Source: Actinosynnema sp. ALI-1.44 (GTDB lineage Bacteria; Actinomycetota; Actinomycetes; Mycobacteriales; Pseudonocardiaceae). Taken from it: a stretch of DNA of 64,000 nucleotides. The translations under genes were made by a program, and so were the position numbers. The notes under the pieces are model-generated. The model was not told the origin of the DNA. It ran no database searches and saw nothing but the letters and a program-made list of their open reading frames with translations. Positions 16,532 to 24,968 of the stretch are shown in pieces. Position 1 is the first letter of the stretch. Every line of letters begins with the position of its first letter. The stretch is taken from assembly GCF_001984155.1 (NCBI RefSeq), contig NZ_MTQO01000047.1, positions 372,001 to 436,000 of the forward strand, read 5' to 3'.

Positions 16532-17344
16532 TCACACCTTGCGCCCCAGCCCGGCGAGGAACAGGCGCTGGGGCGTGATGAGCGGTTTCACCTGTGGACC
16601 GTCCGGCCACCACCGCGGGGCGAGCACCAGTCCAGGTGGCACGAGCTCGAGGTCGCCGAAGAACGACTCGATGTCCGCCCGGCTGCGGAAGTAACCGCTG
16701 CCCATCGGGCCGTCGGACATCACCCGCTCCAGGTCCTCGGCGGCGGGCCCGTCCTCGCCACCCGGGTTGTGGAAATGGCTGATCGCGACGTACGAACCGG
16801 GCGCCAGCCGCTCGATGTACTGGCGCATGATCTCGCGGACCTCGTCGGTGTCCTTGACGTGGTGCAGCACGCCGATCTGGTAGAGCGCCACCGGCTCGGC
16901 GAAGTCCAGGTAGCGCACCACGTCGGAGTTCGCGAACACCTCTTGCGGCTTGGTCAGGTCCGTCGAGATGAAGTGCGTGCGGTCGTTCTCCTCCAGCAGC
17001 GCACGGCCGTGTGCGAGCACCATCGGGTCGTTGTCCACGTACACCACCGTCGCCTCGGGGTTGACCCGCTGCGCGACCTGGTGGGTGTTCTCGGCTGTCG
17101 GCAGGCCGGAGCCGAGGTCGAGGAACTGCGAGATACCGACCTGGCCCGCGAGGTAACGCGTGACCCTGATCAGCCAGTCTCGGTTGTCGCGTGCGACGAT
17201 CGCGTGGTTCGGGACAGCGGCGTCGATCGCCCGCAGCACTTCGCGGTCGACCTCGTAGTTGTCCTTGCCGCCCAATCCAGCGTCGTAGACACGGGCAACG
17301 CTCGGCCTGGTGCTGTCGATGTGCGGGAAATCCACCCCGCGCAT
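16532..17344 (-). CDS. DUF574-family SAM-dependent methyltransferase (copy 2)
   Basis: A 270-residue paralogue of the following gene with the same blocks: 'RPSVARVYDAGLGGKDNYEV', 'ISQFLDLGSGLPTAENTHQV' and 'VVYVDNDPMVLAHGRALL'. The frame is open far upstream, but the ATG at 17344 begins the conserved N-terminus and the upstream stretch overlaps another gene. The two copies have diverged mainly in the middle segment that would contact substrate ('KPQEVFANSDVVRYLDFAEP' here), so they may act on different targets. It lies 16 bases after a small zinc-ribbon-like gene on the same strand and may share its transcript. Confidence 0.85.
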   Translation of the reverse strand: MRGVDFPHIDSTRPSVARVYDAGLGGKDNYEVDREVLRAIDAAVPNHAIVARDNRDWLIRVTRYLAGQVGISQFLDLGSGLPTAENTHQVAQRVNPEATVVYVDNDPMVLAHGRALLEENDRTHFISTDLTKPQEVFANSDVVRYLDFAEPVALYQIGVLHHVKDTDEVREIMRQYIERLAPGSYVAISHFHNPGGEDGPAAEDLERVMSDGPMGSGYFRSRADIESFFGDLELVPPGLVLAPRWWPDGPQVKPLITPQRLFLAGLGRKV

Positions 17345-17360
17345 CCTGCCAGAGAGGCCG

Positions 17361-17621
17361 TCAGCCAGGCAGCGCGCCCACGGTGTCCCTGATCTGGCCG
17401 CCGAGGCCGCTCGCGCCCTGCCTGGCGCAGTGGGCGCAGCAGAAGAAGCGGCCCTCGACCTCGACACCGTGTCCGAGTATCCGGCATTCGCAGTGTTCGC
17501 ACCGCGGCGCCAGCTTCTGGATGGCGCACTCGAAACTGTCGAACGTGTACACGTCGCCGCTGACGGTCCGCACTTCGAACGCCATCCAGTAGTCGTTTCC
17601 GCAGACGTCGCACCTGGCCAT
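17361..17621 (-). CDS. Small zinc-ribbon / metallothionein-like protein
   Basis: An 86-residue Cys-rich cytoplasmic protein. Cysteine pairs 'CDVC', 'CEHCEC' and 'CCAHC', with a histidine in 'ILGHGVEVEG', suggest two metal sites, most likely zinc. 'TFDSFECAIQKLAP' between them is a block seen in similar short actinobacterial proteins, which are usually annotated as hypothetical. It could sense or store metal, or bind nucleic acid; nothing in the context decides this. The ATG at 17621 is preferred, though an ATG nine bases upstream is also possible; neither has a clear ribosome binding site. Confidence 0.7.
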   Translation of the reverse strand: MARCDVCGNDYWMAFEVRTVSGDVYTFDSFECAIQKLAPRCEHCECRILGHGVEVEGRFFCCAHCARQGASGLGGQIRDTVGALPG

Positions 17622-17913
17622 CTCATGCATGCGCTGAGCGTGCGACGGGGGCGGGGCAGCGGCAACTCGGGACTCGAACGGGTGACAGAACCGTCCGGGC
17701 GCGCGCGATCCACTGTGCAGCAGATAGGAAATGTTGTATATCGTCTGACTTTATATTGTCGATTTTGTGTACCGTCAGAAATTGGCACAGAAGAAGACGA
17801 TGTAGGTACTGCATTTGGCGGCTTTCAATGCAAACGTCTGCCACTAACCTTCGGCGCTACTCGAGCAACGCGGTGCTGCGCTACGGAAGCACTTGGGAGA
17901 GGACAAACTTCGC

Positions 17914-18897
17914 ATGCGTCGGAAACGACTTGTCGTTACCGCCTTGACAATGGCGCTGGTGACGGCAACAGCGAGCTGTGCGGCACTCGGTGGATCCGCC
18001 GAAACACCGCAGGGCGGCGGTGATCTGGAGAAACCGACGATCAAGGTCGCCGACCTCAAGATCATCGACAGCGCGCCGATTCGCCTCGCGGTGGACAAGG
18101 GGCATTTCAAGGCCGAAGGCCTGAACGTGGAGCTGACCACCGGCGGGAAGGGCTCGGTGAACGTCGACAACGTGATCGGCGGGTCCATCGACATCGGACT
18201 GACCAGCTACCCGCCCGCGATCGCGGCGGTGGTGAAGGGCAAGAACGACATCAAGATCGTCGCGGACGCCATGACCACGACGGAGAACCTGTTCCTGCTC
18301 GTCGTGGCGAAGGACGGGGCGGTCAGGACCGTGAAGGACCTGATCGGCAAGAAGATCGGCGTCAGCTCGAAGGGCGGGATCGGTGAACTGGCGCTGCGGT
18401 CGCAGATGGCGATCAACGGCGTCATCATCACCAACGAGCAGTACTTCTCCATGCCGTTCGCCGACATGCCCGCGGCGCTGGAGCGCAACGACATCCAGGC
18501 GGCGATCATGAACGAGCCGTTCCTCACCCAGACGTTGCAGGCCAAAGGCGTCTCCAAGCTGCTGTCGCCGTTCAGCGGGTCGACCGCGGACTTCCCGACG
18601 TCCGGCTGGATCGCGAAAAGGGACTTCGTCGAGAAGAACCCGAAGACGCTCGCGGCCTTCCAGCGAGCGATGGCCAAGGCGGTCCAGGACGCGCAGGATC
18701 GCGGCACCGTCGAGGCCGCGGTGGTCAAGTACGTCGGTGTGCCGCCGAATGTGGCTTCGCTGATGACGATGCCGGTGTTCTCGTCCAGCACGGACGCCCG
18801 CCGCTTCCAGCGAGTGGTCGACCTGATGAAGGAGACCGGCGAGCTGCCGAAGGGCACCGACCTCGACATGCGCACGATGGTGACCGATCCCCAGTAG
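17914..18897 (+). CDS. Orphan ABC substrate-binding lipoprotein (SsuA/THI5-like), copy 1
   Basis: A protein of about 327 residues with a signal sequence and a slightly atypical lipobox 'TATASC', then the type II periplasmic-binding fold. Blocks include 'LKIIDSAPIRLAVDKGHF', 'AIMNEPFLTQTLQAKG' and 'TADFPTSGWIAKRDF'. Such proteins deliver nitrate, sulfonates, taurine or pyrimidine precursors to an ABC permease. No permease or ATPase gene is nearby, so it is an orphan here. The ATG at 17914 has GAGAGGA in front; a TTG at 17893 is less likely. The 280 bases upstream contain AT-rich promoter-like sequence. It resembles the protein encoded at 35.2-36.2 kb. The ligand is unknown. Confidence 0.85.
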   Translation: MRRKRLVVTALTMALVTATASCAALGGSAETPQGGGDLEKPTIKVADLKIIDSAPIRLAVDKGHFKAEGLNVELTTGGKGSVNVDNVIGGSIDIGLTSYPPAIAAVVKGKNDIKIVADAMTTTENLFLLVVAKDGAVRTVKDLIGKKIGVSSKGGIGELALRSQMAINGVIITNEQYFSMPFADMPAALERNDIQAAIMNEPFLTQTLQAKGVSKLLSPFSGSTADFPTSGWIAKRDFVEKNPKTLAAFQRAMAKAVQDAQDRGTVEAAVVKYVGVPPNVASLMTMPVFSSSTDARRFQRVVDLMKETGELPKGTDLDMRTMVTDPQ

Positions 18898-18908
18898 ACA
18901 GTCGGGGC

Positions 18909-18932
18909 GCCGGGGAGCGCGGGCTCCCCGGC
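18909..18932. terminator. Bidirectional hairpin between binding-protein and methyltransferase genes
   Basis: GCCGGGGAGC and GCTCCCCGGC form a perfect 10-bp stem with a 4-base loop between two convergent stops (18897 and 18945). Confidence 0.75.
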
Positions 18933-18944
18933 ACTTGTCCGGCG

Positions 18945-19682
18945 TCAGCCCAGGCGGTGCGTGCGGTACAGCGTGGCCACGAACGGGATCGCGAGCGTCG
19001 GCGTCCCGCGCCGCGCCGCGTGCCCGGCCAGGTGGTCACGCAGTTTTCCAAGCAGGGCAGCGCGTTCATCGTCCGGTAACGAGATCGTCGCGCTGTAGGT
19101 GAAGTGCATCGCGCAGATCTCGTCCGGCGTCATCTCGCGTTCGTAGTCGACGACGTGTTTCTCGATCGGCCCGAACGGCAGTTCCGGCGGCAGCTGTAGC
19201 CATTGCACCGGCTGGCCGGGTATGTGCGCCGACAGGATCACGTTCTGCACTTCGTCGAGCCACAGGTCGCTGTCGCCGCGGTCGTGCCACGAAACACCGA
19301 GAACGCCACCGGGTTTCAGGCACCGCGCGGCTTCCGCGCCCGCTTTGGGCGGATCGAACCAATGCCACGCGTTGCTGGAAACAACGGCGTCGGCGTGGGC
19401 GTCCGCAACGGGTAGATCCTCCGAACTGCCGACGTGCACGGAAGCGCCGGGGAACTTTTCCCGCAGCCATGCGACCATCTGCGGATCCGGGTCGACCGCG
19501 ATCACCCGGCCTGCCCGTTTCAGCAGAATCCGGGTCATGTGGCCGGTACCGGCGCCGACGTCGACGACAACACCGGGGTCCGCGGGCAGCAGCCAATCCG
19601 CGGCGAGTTCCGGCACGGCGGGGCGGTGCTGGTCGTAGTGGGCGGGATCGGCACCGAAAACCAATCCGGGCTGAGCCGTCAT
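18945..19682 (-). CDS. Class I SAM-dependent methyltransferase
   Basis: A 245-residue methyltransferase of the Methyltransf_11 (UbiE-like) type. The SAM-binding motif is 'VVDVGAGTGHMTRILLKR', the acidic strand is 'VIAVDPDPQMVAWLREKF', and 'DAVVSSNAWHWFDPPKAG' together with 'LKPGGVLGVSWHDR' completes the fold. The opening 'FGADPAHYDQHRPAVPELA' is typical of the subgroup. The ATG at 19682 has GGAGG 9 bases upstream. The substrate cannot be told from sequence, and it has no operon partner: the terminator hairpin lies downstream and a PHP-domain gene upstream. Confidence 0.85.
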   Translation of the reverse strand: MTAQPGLVFGADPAHYDQHRPAVPELAADWLLPADPGVVVDVGAGTGHMTRILLKRAGRVIAVDPDPQMVAWLREKFPGASVHVGSSEDLPVADAHADAVVSSNAWHWFDPPKAGAEAARCLKPGGVLGVSWHDRGDSDLWLDEVQNVILSAHIPGQPVQWLQLPPELPFGPIEKHVVDYEREMTPDEICAMHFTYSATISLPDDERAALLGKLRDHLAGHAARRGTPTLAIPFVATLYRTHRLG

Positions 19683-19761
19683 TCGGGGAGTCCTCCAGTC
19701 GGTGGCGAAAAGCACATCGAGGCTAGCGCTGTTTCGATCACCGCCGGTACGGCCGATCGCC

Positions 19762-20754
19762 CTATTTGGTCGTTGGATTCGACCGCGCGTTGATGACGCG
19801 TTCGACGGGTACACCGCACGCTTCGGCGCGTTCACAGCCGTGCGGCAGCCAATCGAGTTGACCGGGTGCGTGCGCGTCGCTGTCGATGGCGAACTCGCAG
19901 CCGATCTCCACGGCCATCCGCAACAACCGCTTCGGCGGGTCGAGCCGTTCGGGCCGTGAGTTGATCTCGACCGCGACACCGTTGTCCCGGCACGCCTCGA
20001 AGACCGCCTTCGCGTCGAAAGTCGACTCGGGCCGATCGCGTTTCGCGGTGCGCATCCGACCTGTGCAGTGACCGAGGATGGTGACAAGCGGGTTGCCGAC
20101 GGCCCTGATCATCCGCCGGGTCATCTCGGCGGACGGCATGCGCAGCTTGGAATGCACGCTGGCGACGACGATGTCCAGCTCCGCAAGCAGATCCTCGTCC
20201 TGGTCGAGTGCGCCGTCGAGGAGGATGTCGACCTCGATACCGGTAAGGACGCGGAACGGCGCGAGCTCCTCGTTGAGCTCGGCGACGATGTCGAGCTGGC
20301 GGCGTAGCCGGTCCGCGGTGAGGCCGTTGGCGACGGTGAGGCTGGGGGAGTGGTCGGTCAACGCCATCCACTCGTGGCCGATGTCCCGTGCCGCCTCGGC
20401 CATCTCACGGATGGTGCTGCCGCCGTCGGACCACTCGGAGTGCGTGTGGCAGTCGCCTTTGAGCGCGGCACGCAACGCATGCCCACCAGCGACGGGAATT
20501 GTCGCCTCCTCGATGAGCCTGCCGAGGTAGTCGGGCTGGCGGCCGGCGACGGCATCGCTGATGACACCCGCCGTCGACTTCCCGATGCCCGGCAGCTGCG
20601 TGAGCGTGCCGCGTCGGGCGCGCAGCCGGACCTCGTCGTCGGACAGGCCGTCCACTATGGCCGCGGCTTTCCGGAAGGCCTGGACCTTGAACGTGGGTTC
20701 ACCCTTGCGTTCGAGGTAGAACCCGATCTGCCGGAGTGCTTTCGCAGGATCCAT
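19762..20754 (-). CDS. PHP-domain phosphoesterase with helix-hairpin-helix (PolX-like, no polymerase)
   Basis: A 330-residue protein. The first 80 residues are a helix-hairpin-helix DNA-binding region ('LTQLPGIGKSTAGVI'); the rest is a PHP metal-dependent phosphoesterase with 'GDCHTHSEWSDGG', 'MALTDHSPS', 'GIEVDILLDG' and 'FAIDSDAHAPGQL'. The arrangement resembles the C-terminal half of bacterial PolX together with its HhH region, without the polymerase palm. It may process DNA 3' ends or act on a phosphorylated metabolite. The ATG at 20754 lies in a short divergent promoter region shared with the small gene at 20812. Confidence 0.85.
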   Translation of the reverse strand: MDPAKALRQIGFYLERKGEPTFKVQAFRKAAAIVDGLSDDEVRLRARRGTLTQLPGIGKSTAGVISDAVAGRQPDYLGRLIEEATIPVAGGHALRAALKGDCHTHSEWSDGGSTIREMAEAARDIGHEWMALTDHSPSLTVANGLTADRLRRQLDIVAELNEELAPFRVLTGIEVDILLDGALDQDEDLLAELDIVVASVHSKLRMPSAEMTRRMIRAVGNPLVTILGHCTGRMRTAKRDRPESTFDAKAVFEACRDNGVAVEINSRPERLDPPKRLLRMAVEIGCEFAIDSDAHAPGQLDWLPHGCERAEACGVPVERVINARSNPTTK

Positions 20755-20811
20755 GCGTACATCATGGTCCTTAGTACGATGGATCGAGTGCACATGGTGG
20801 AGGGAGAGCCG

Positions 20812-21012
20812 ATGTCGCAGGACTACGTCGTGCGTTACGTCGGCGGACCGCTGGACGGACGCGTGGACACGCTGTCGGAGCTGCCCGCGACGTTGAAGGA
20901 AACGGTGACCCACGTGCACCTGCACGGAGGGCCGAAGATCGTGCACCACTACGACCTGCACTACGCGGTGGAGTACGGCTGCGAGTACCGGTTGCGCGGT
21001 GGTGCAGAGTAA
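20812..21012 (+). CDS. Small conserved hypothetical protein
   Basis: A 66-residue soluble protein, 'SQDYVVRYVGGPLDGRVDTL' at the start, with a His-rich middle ('THVHLHGGPKIVHHYDLHY'). No function is recognised. The ATG at 20812 is fixed by an excellent GGAGGGAGAG site; earlier in-frame ATG codons lack one. The gene ends six bases before the next coding region on the same strand, so the two probably form a unit, and it is divergent from the PHP-domain gene. Confidence 0.7.
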   Translation: MSQDYVVRYVGGPLDGRVDTLSELPATLKETVTHVHLHGGPKIVHHYDLHYAVEYGCEYRLRGGAE

Positions 21013-21017
21013 GGCCC

Positions 21018-21632
21018 ATGCTCTCCGACAACGACATCACCCAACTGCGTGACGCGCTGGAAAAAGGCAAGCCCCCAACAGTGTGGTTCACAGGACGGGC
21101 AGTGGGCGTGGACCCGGGGAAAGCGGGGAAAGTGGTGTCCTTCGCGAACCCGGCGGAGGGCGACTTCATAGAAGTGAAGCCAACGGGCTCCCAGGACACC
21201 CTGTCGTTCTCGAAGGCGGAACTGACCCTGACCCGTCCGAAACAGCGTCCGGCACCGAAGAAGCCCTCGCCGCCGCCAGTAGCCGAGCCCGCGGCCGAGC
21301 AGATCTACCAACCGGAGCCAGCGGCACCGGCCGAGAAGAAGAAGGCCGCGCCCCGCCGTCGCACCGTGCCGCCCGCCGAAGTGACGGTGACACTCCACTC
21401 CACACCACGCGGCGACTGGACCGTGGACGTGGTGGTGGGCAAGAAGCGGAGCGTGCGCTCGATGCCGATCCAGGCGGCGGCGATCCACAAGATCGCGAAA
21501 GAGCTGCCGAACCAGGTGGAAGAAGCGATCAGCGCGGTGATGGCGGCGGCGCGGCAGCAGCACGAGGAACGGATCGCGTTCCTGCAGGCCGAGCTGGACG
21601 CCGCCAGGCGAGCGCTGAACGAGTTGACTTAG
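21018..21632 (+). CDS. DUF6319-like protein
   Basis: A 204-residue protein in three parts. The N-terminal domain has 'PTVWFTGRAVGVDPGKAGKV' and 'EGDFIEVKPTGSQDTLSFSK'. A Pro/Ala/Lys-rich linker covers roughly residues 75-120. The C-terminal helical region ('VEEAISAVMAAARQQHEERI', then 'LQAELDAARRALNEL') probably forms a coiled coil. It resembles the DUF6319 family of actinobacteria, of unknown role. It is basic, so nucleic-acid binding is possible. The stop overlaps the DUF397 stop on the opposite strand as TTAG. Confidence 0.65.
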   Translation: MLSDNDITQLRDALEKGKPPTVWFTGRAVGVDPGKAGKVVSFANPAEGDFIEVKPTGSQDTLSFSKAELTLTRPKQRPAPKKPSPPPVAEPAAEQIYQPEPAAPAEKKKAAPRRRTVPPAEVTVTLHSTPRGDWTVDVVVGKKRSVRSMPIQAAAIHKIAKELPNQVEEAISAVMAAARQQHEERIAFLQAELDAARRALNELT

Positions 21633-21787
21633 GCGGTTCGCAGGTGCGCGACTAAGGAACGGACGTCGACGGTCAGGACGGCGGACGGGTTCTTGCTGTC
21701 GCGCACCCGCCGAAGATGCCGATCAACCTCGACACAGTCGGTGGCTTGGTGGCTGTGGCTGCTCTTGCGCCACTCGTTCTCGGTCAT
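21629..21787 (-). CDS. DUF397 domain protein
   Basis: A 52-residue protein with the DUF397 pattern: 'EWRKSSHSHQATDCVEV' at the start and 'VRDSKNPSAVLTV' in the middle. Such proteins nearly always sit next to a helix-turn-helix DUF5753-type regulator, in pairs related to WhiJ-type developmental control in Streptomyces. Here the ATG at 21787 overlaps the upstream regulator's stop as ATGA, so the two are translationally coupled. In studied pairs the small protein modulates the regulator; the same is likely here but not shown. Confidence 0.85.
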   Translation of the reverse strand: MTENEWRKSSHSHQATDCVEVDRHLRRVRDSKNPSAVLTVDVRSLVAHLRTA

Positions 21788-22638
21788 GCCTCCAGTGTGG
21801 CGAGAACGGAGGCTACGTGGTCCATTGACTCCTCGGGCCCCATCACACACTGGCGGATCGCATCCACTGCGGACTCGTAGGCGGTGATGTCCTCGTCGTC
21901 GACAAGGAACACGCCGCTCTGAAGATGCTCGATGTGAACGACGGTGGGCTGGAAGCCGAATTTGTAGAGCACGAACGGTCCAACGAACCCTGGGTGCCAT
22001 TCGCCGGTCATGCGCACAAGCTGCACGGTGATGGCATCTAGTTTGCTCATGGCGTGCAAGTGCCGGAGTTGATCGCGCATGACCGGTGGTCCGCCGATGC
22101 CACTGTGGATGGCCTGCTCACCGATCAGGACGACCAGTTCGGCCGGGTCTGCGCGCATGAAGACGTCTCGGCGCCCCATCCGCAGCGTCACCAGCGTCTG
22201 GATTTTGGATGGCGACAGAGTACTCTGGCTGAATATCGAGCGGGCGTAGTCGCTGGTCTGCAACACGCCCGGGATGACTAGTGGAGACCAATAGGTGATG
22301 TGTTGCGCAGTGCGCTCGCACTCCAGCATCCCAGCCATTGACTGTGACACACCGTAGGGCGCCGGGCCGGAAGCCAGCCAGGCCGTGTTGTCCGAGTCTT
22401 GCGCCAAGGCCATGATCTTGTCGCGATCGGCCTGATCGATTTTCAACACGTCAAGCAGGGCCGCGACATCTGCGGCAGTGGGCAAGATGTCGCCGCTCTC
22501 CCACCGCCCGATCGTGGAATGCGCCAAACCGATCTGTGGCGCGACATCTCGCATGCTCAAGCCCGAGGACTTGCGCGCCTGTCTCAGCACTGCGCCCAAT
22601 GTCCGCGCTCGCGGCAGACCGGGACTGGAAACTCCCAC
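21784..22638 (-). CDS. XRE-family regulator with DUF5753 domain
   Basis: A 284-residue regulator. The N-terminal helix-turn-helix is 'LGAVLRQARKSSGLSMRDVA' followed by 'GLAHSTIGRWESG' (residues about 13-55). The C-terminal DUF5753 domain has the marker 'ERTAQHITYWSPLVIPGVLQ'. It forms a coupled pair with the DUF397 gene and is divergent from a second regulator of the same class; the 123 bases between contain repeated GCGAC/GTCGC elements that are likely operators. The start at 22638 gives 25 bases more than the minimal domain and is not certain. Confidence 0.88.
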   Translation of the reverse strand: MGVSSPGLPRARTLGAVLRQARKSSGLSMRDVAPQIGLAHSTIGRWESGDILPTAADVAALLDVLKIDQADRDKIMALAQDSDNTAWLASGPAPYGVSQSMAGMLECERTAQHITYWSPLVIPGVLQTSDYARSIFSQSTLSPSKIQTLVTLRMGRRDVFMRADPAELVVLIGEQAIHSGIGGPPVMRDQLRHLHAMSKLDAITVQLVRMTGEWHPGFVGPFVLYKFGFQPTVVHIEHLQSGVFLVDDEDITAYESAVDAIRQCVMGPEESMDHVASVLATLEA

Positions 22639-22690
22639 CCCTGCATCCTAGAGGTAACTTCGTGCGACAAGTCTTCGCCCGATCGATACA

Positions 22691-22734
22691 TTGCGTAACT
22701 GTCGCGCGACATGAGAGCGTTGCGCGACTGTCGC
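22691..22734. promoter_or_regulatory. Repeat-rich operator between two divergent regulators
   Basis: Two copies of TTGCG(T/C)(A/G)ACTGTCGC begin at 22691 and 22720, that is 29 bases apart, close to three helical turns. Between and within them lie the palindromes GTCGCGCGAC (22701-22710) and GCGACTGTCGC (22724-22734). The block lies in the 123-base gap between divergent XRE genes and ends 28 bases before the plus-strand start, fitting autoregulatory binding sites. Confidence 0.55.
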
Positions 22735-22761
22735 ATTCATGATCGTCAAGGTGAGGGAGCT

Positions 22762-23589
22762 ATGGCCGGGGATCGAGCCGAGCAGAACTACTACGGAAGG
22801 CAGTTGCAGCGAGAACTGAGAAGACTTCGGGTCGAAGCGGGACTCACCCTCGGTGAGGCGGGACTGCGAGCACACGTCGACCTGAAGAAGCTGAGCCGCA
22901 TCGAGCTCTTCCAAATGCCCTCGTATCACGAGCTGGCGCTGCTGCTCGACGTCTACGGCGTGGCCTGCGCCGAAACGCGGCAGTACCTGGATCTCTGGGA
23001 ACTCGCCAAGCAGCCGAGTTGGTGGCGTCGCTACACCAAGCTCGACAACGACTACTTGCGCATGGAGGACCGTGCCGTGGCGAAGACCGAGTTCCAACTC
23101 GGCTTCTTGCCCACGTTGCTGCAGACCGCGGCCTATGCGCACAAGTCCCTGGCGACGGCAGTAACCAACCGCGCGGCCCGCAACGACCTGGTGGCGTTGC
23201 GGATGCACCAGAAGGAACGGTTGTTCTCGGTAGAACGCCCGCTCCGCCTACGTGCGTTGGTGCACGAACCCACGCTTCACCAGGGCGTCGACGAGGAGCA
23301 GCTTGCTCACTTGGCGGAATGCTCACAGCTGCCGAACGTCACGTTCCAGATCGTGCCGCAGTGCCGTGGAATGCACCTCGGCCAGCGCGGATCGGCGATC
23401 CTGCTGACTTTCGACGACGGCAAGGAGCCCGACACCGTGTTCACCGAGACCCACTTCGGTTTGGCGGAAGCCCAAGCGCCGGGGCATGTCTCAACCATCA
23501 AACAAGTGCTCGACCATGTGGCGAGGCATGCATTGAGCCCAATCGACTCGGCGGCCATGCTCCACCAAATGCTCGTCGGTCACCGATGA
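22762..23589 (+). CDS. XRE-family regulator with DUF5753 domain, second copy
   Basis: A 275-residue protein with a helix-turn-helix near residues 10-60 ('LQRELRRLRVEAGLTLGEAG', 'HVDLKKLSRIEL') and a DUF5753-type domain carrying 'TEFQLGFLPTLLQTAAYAHK' and a long 'VSTIKQVLDHVARHAL' end. The ATG at 22762 follows GAGGGAG. Its stop overlaps the next start as ATGA, so it is coupled to the propeller lipoprotein gene instead of to a DUF397 gene. The recognition helix differs from that of its divergent neighbour, so the two may read different sites. Confidence 0.85.
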   Translation: MAGDRAEQNYYGRQLQRELRRLRVEAGLTLGEAGLRAHVDLKKLSRIELFQMPSYHELALLLDVYGVACAETRQYLDLWELAKQPSWWRRYTKLDNDYLRMEDRAVAKTEFQLGFLPTLLQTAAYAHKSLATAVTNRAARNDLVALRMHQKERLFSVERPLRLRALVHEPTLHQGVDEEQLAHLAECSQLPNVTFQIVPQCRGMHLGQRGSAILLTFDDGKEPDTVFTETHFGLAEAQAPGHVSTIKQVLDHVARHALSPIDSAAMLHQMLVGHR

Positions 23590-24845
23590 AGCGCCGCTGG
23601 ATGTACGTGCTCGTCGCGGCCTTGGCAGTCAGTTGCAGCACTGTGGTGAAGGGGGATCCCATGTCGAATGCCCTGTCTTCGTGGTCGTTGTCTCACAGGG
23701 ATATGCCCGCATGGGGAAACCTGCTGCACGCGTGGGCGTACCGCGACTCCCTGATCGTGGCCACGGATGGATATGTGATCAGCTACTCGCGGGCCAGTGG
23801 TGCGCAGCAGTGGGCCGTCGAGCCACCTACGGACGTTGCGGGTGTGCCGTTGTTCTGCGGGGCGACCCCGACCGTCGTTGGCGGCAGGATTGCCTTGGCC
23901 TATGGCAGTGAAACGCATGACCGGTTCGTTGACTGCACACACGCAGCTGTGGTGGATGTGGACACCGGCAAGCTCGGGTGGCACACGGCGATCGGTGACC
24001 CGCGTGAGGGCATCAACGGCGCTCCCAATGAGGCGTACCTCGACATCCACGGTGATCTGCTGCACGTCGGATGGGACGACTTCCTGTCGACCCACCGCAT
24101 GTCCGATGGTGTGCAACAGTCCAAGATCGCGTTGAGGCACGACACGGGCCGCTGCTCGGTCCTGTCGATGACGTCGTTGCACCTCGTCGCTCGTTGCCTC
24201 GGGCCAGGTCTGCCCGATCTTTCTATTGCTTCGGTGAGCGCTACTGGGCGGTTGACAACGGTCAAGGATCACGCCAAGGCCACTGCGGGTCTCGCGATCA
24301 TGGCTGGCCGCCTCGTCTCGACCTCGCCGCCGATCCTCTGGGTGCTGGACAACGAGACAGCCGGAGTCGCGGACTACCTCGTCCTCTCGCCGACATTCGA
24401 GGTCGCGCACCGCATCACGGGAACCGGGTCCGACCTGGCCATGACCAGCCTCGGACCACCGAATACGGAAGGGGGCATCCGTCAGTTCAGGACTCTGGTC
24501 GTGGATCAGACGTTGGTCACCGTGACCGTGCCTTATCCGGGCGGGCCGAACAGGGTGGTCGCCTATGACCTCGCGACAGGCCAACGTCGCTGGGAATCCC
24601 ATGCCGAGAACGCTCGTATCGTCATGCCTGTCGCCGTTGAGGGCTCGACGGTGGTCATGGCCGCCGATGTCGGCCTCATACGGTTCAGCCTCACTGACGG
24701 CTCGGTCGCTTCGATCATCCCCTCGCCACCCCACGATGGCACGAGCGTGCTGGAGGACTACCGCTTCGTCTGGGCCGACGGCCGTGCCTACGCGATCCAC
24801 AACGGCCACAGCACGTTCCTGCCGCTGATATACACCATGGGCTGA
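23586..24845 (+). CDS. Beta-propeller (PQQ-like) lipoprotein coupled to the regulator
   Basis: A 419-residue protein with a short signal sequence ending in a lipobox-like 'LAVSCS', then repeating beta blades typical of PQQ-like/WD propellers: 'SLIVATDGYVISYSRASGAQ', 'HAAVVDVDTGKLGWHTAIGD', 'NRVVAYDLATGQRRWES', 'VVMAADVGLIRFSLTDGS'. No catalytic residues are seen. Coupling to a DUF5753 regulator through a four-base overlap is unusual and suggests an external sensor or binding module whose expression is tied to the regulator. The base composition is slightly less GC-biased than the flanks, in keeping with an accessory island. Confidence 0.8.
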   Translation: MKRRWMYVLVAALAVSCSTVVKGDPMSNALSSWSLSHRDMPAWGNLLHAWAYRDSLIVATDGYVISYSRASGAQQWAVEPPTDVAGVPLFCGATPTVVGGRIALAYGSETHDRFVDCTHAAVVDVDTGKLGWHTAIGDPREGINGAPNEAYLDIHGDLLHVGWDDFLSTHRMSDGVQQSKIALRHDTGRCSVLSMTSLHLVARCLGPGLPDLSIASVSATGRLTTVKDHAKATAGLAIMAGRLVSTSPPILWVLDNETAGVADYLVLSPTFEVAHRITGTGSDLAMTSLGPPNTEGGIRQFRTLVVDQTLVTVTVPYPGGPNRVVAYDLATGQRRWESHAENARIVMPVAVEGSTVVMAADVGLIRFSLTDGSVASIIPSPPHDGTSVLEDYRFVWADGRAYAIHNGHSTFLPLIYTMG

Positions 24846-24968
24846 CCCGCCTGAACGGGTGAATCAGCAGGTCGCCGGAACCAACCGGGCCCCAGTTCCG
24901 TCACAGTCAAGACGGGCCACGTCACCCCTTGATACCGTGGCTCGGGGAGGCTGGACGAGGGGATCGAC

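Noticed and set aside
17665-17695. tRNA-like T-arm sequence (on the minus strand GTTCGAGTCC)
   Set aside because: No acceptor, D or anticodon arm can be folded around it, and the T-stem does not pair.
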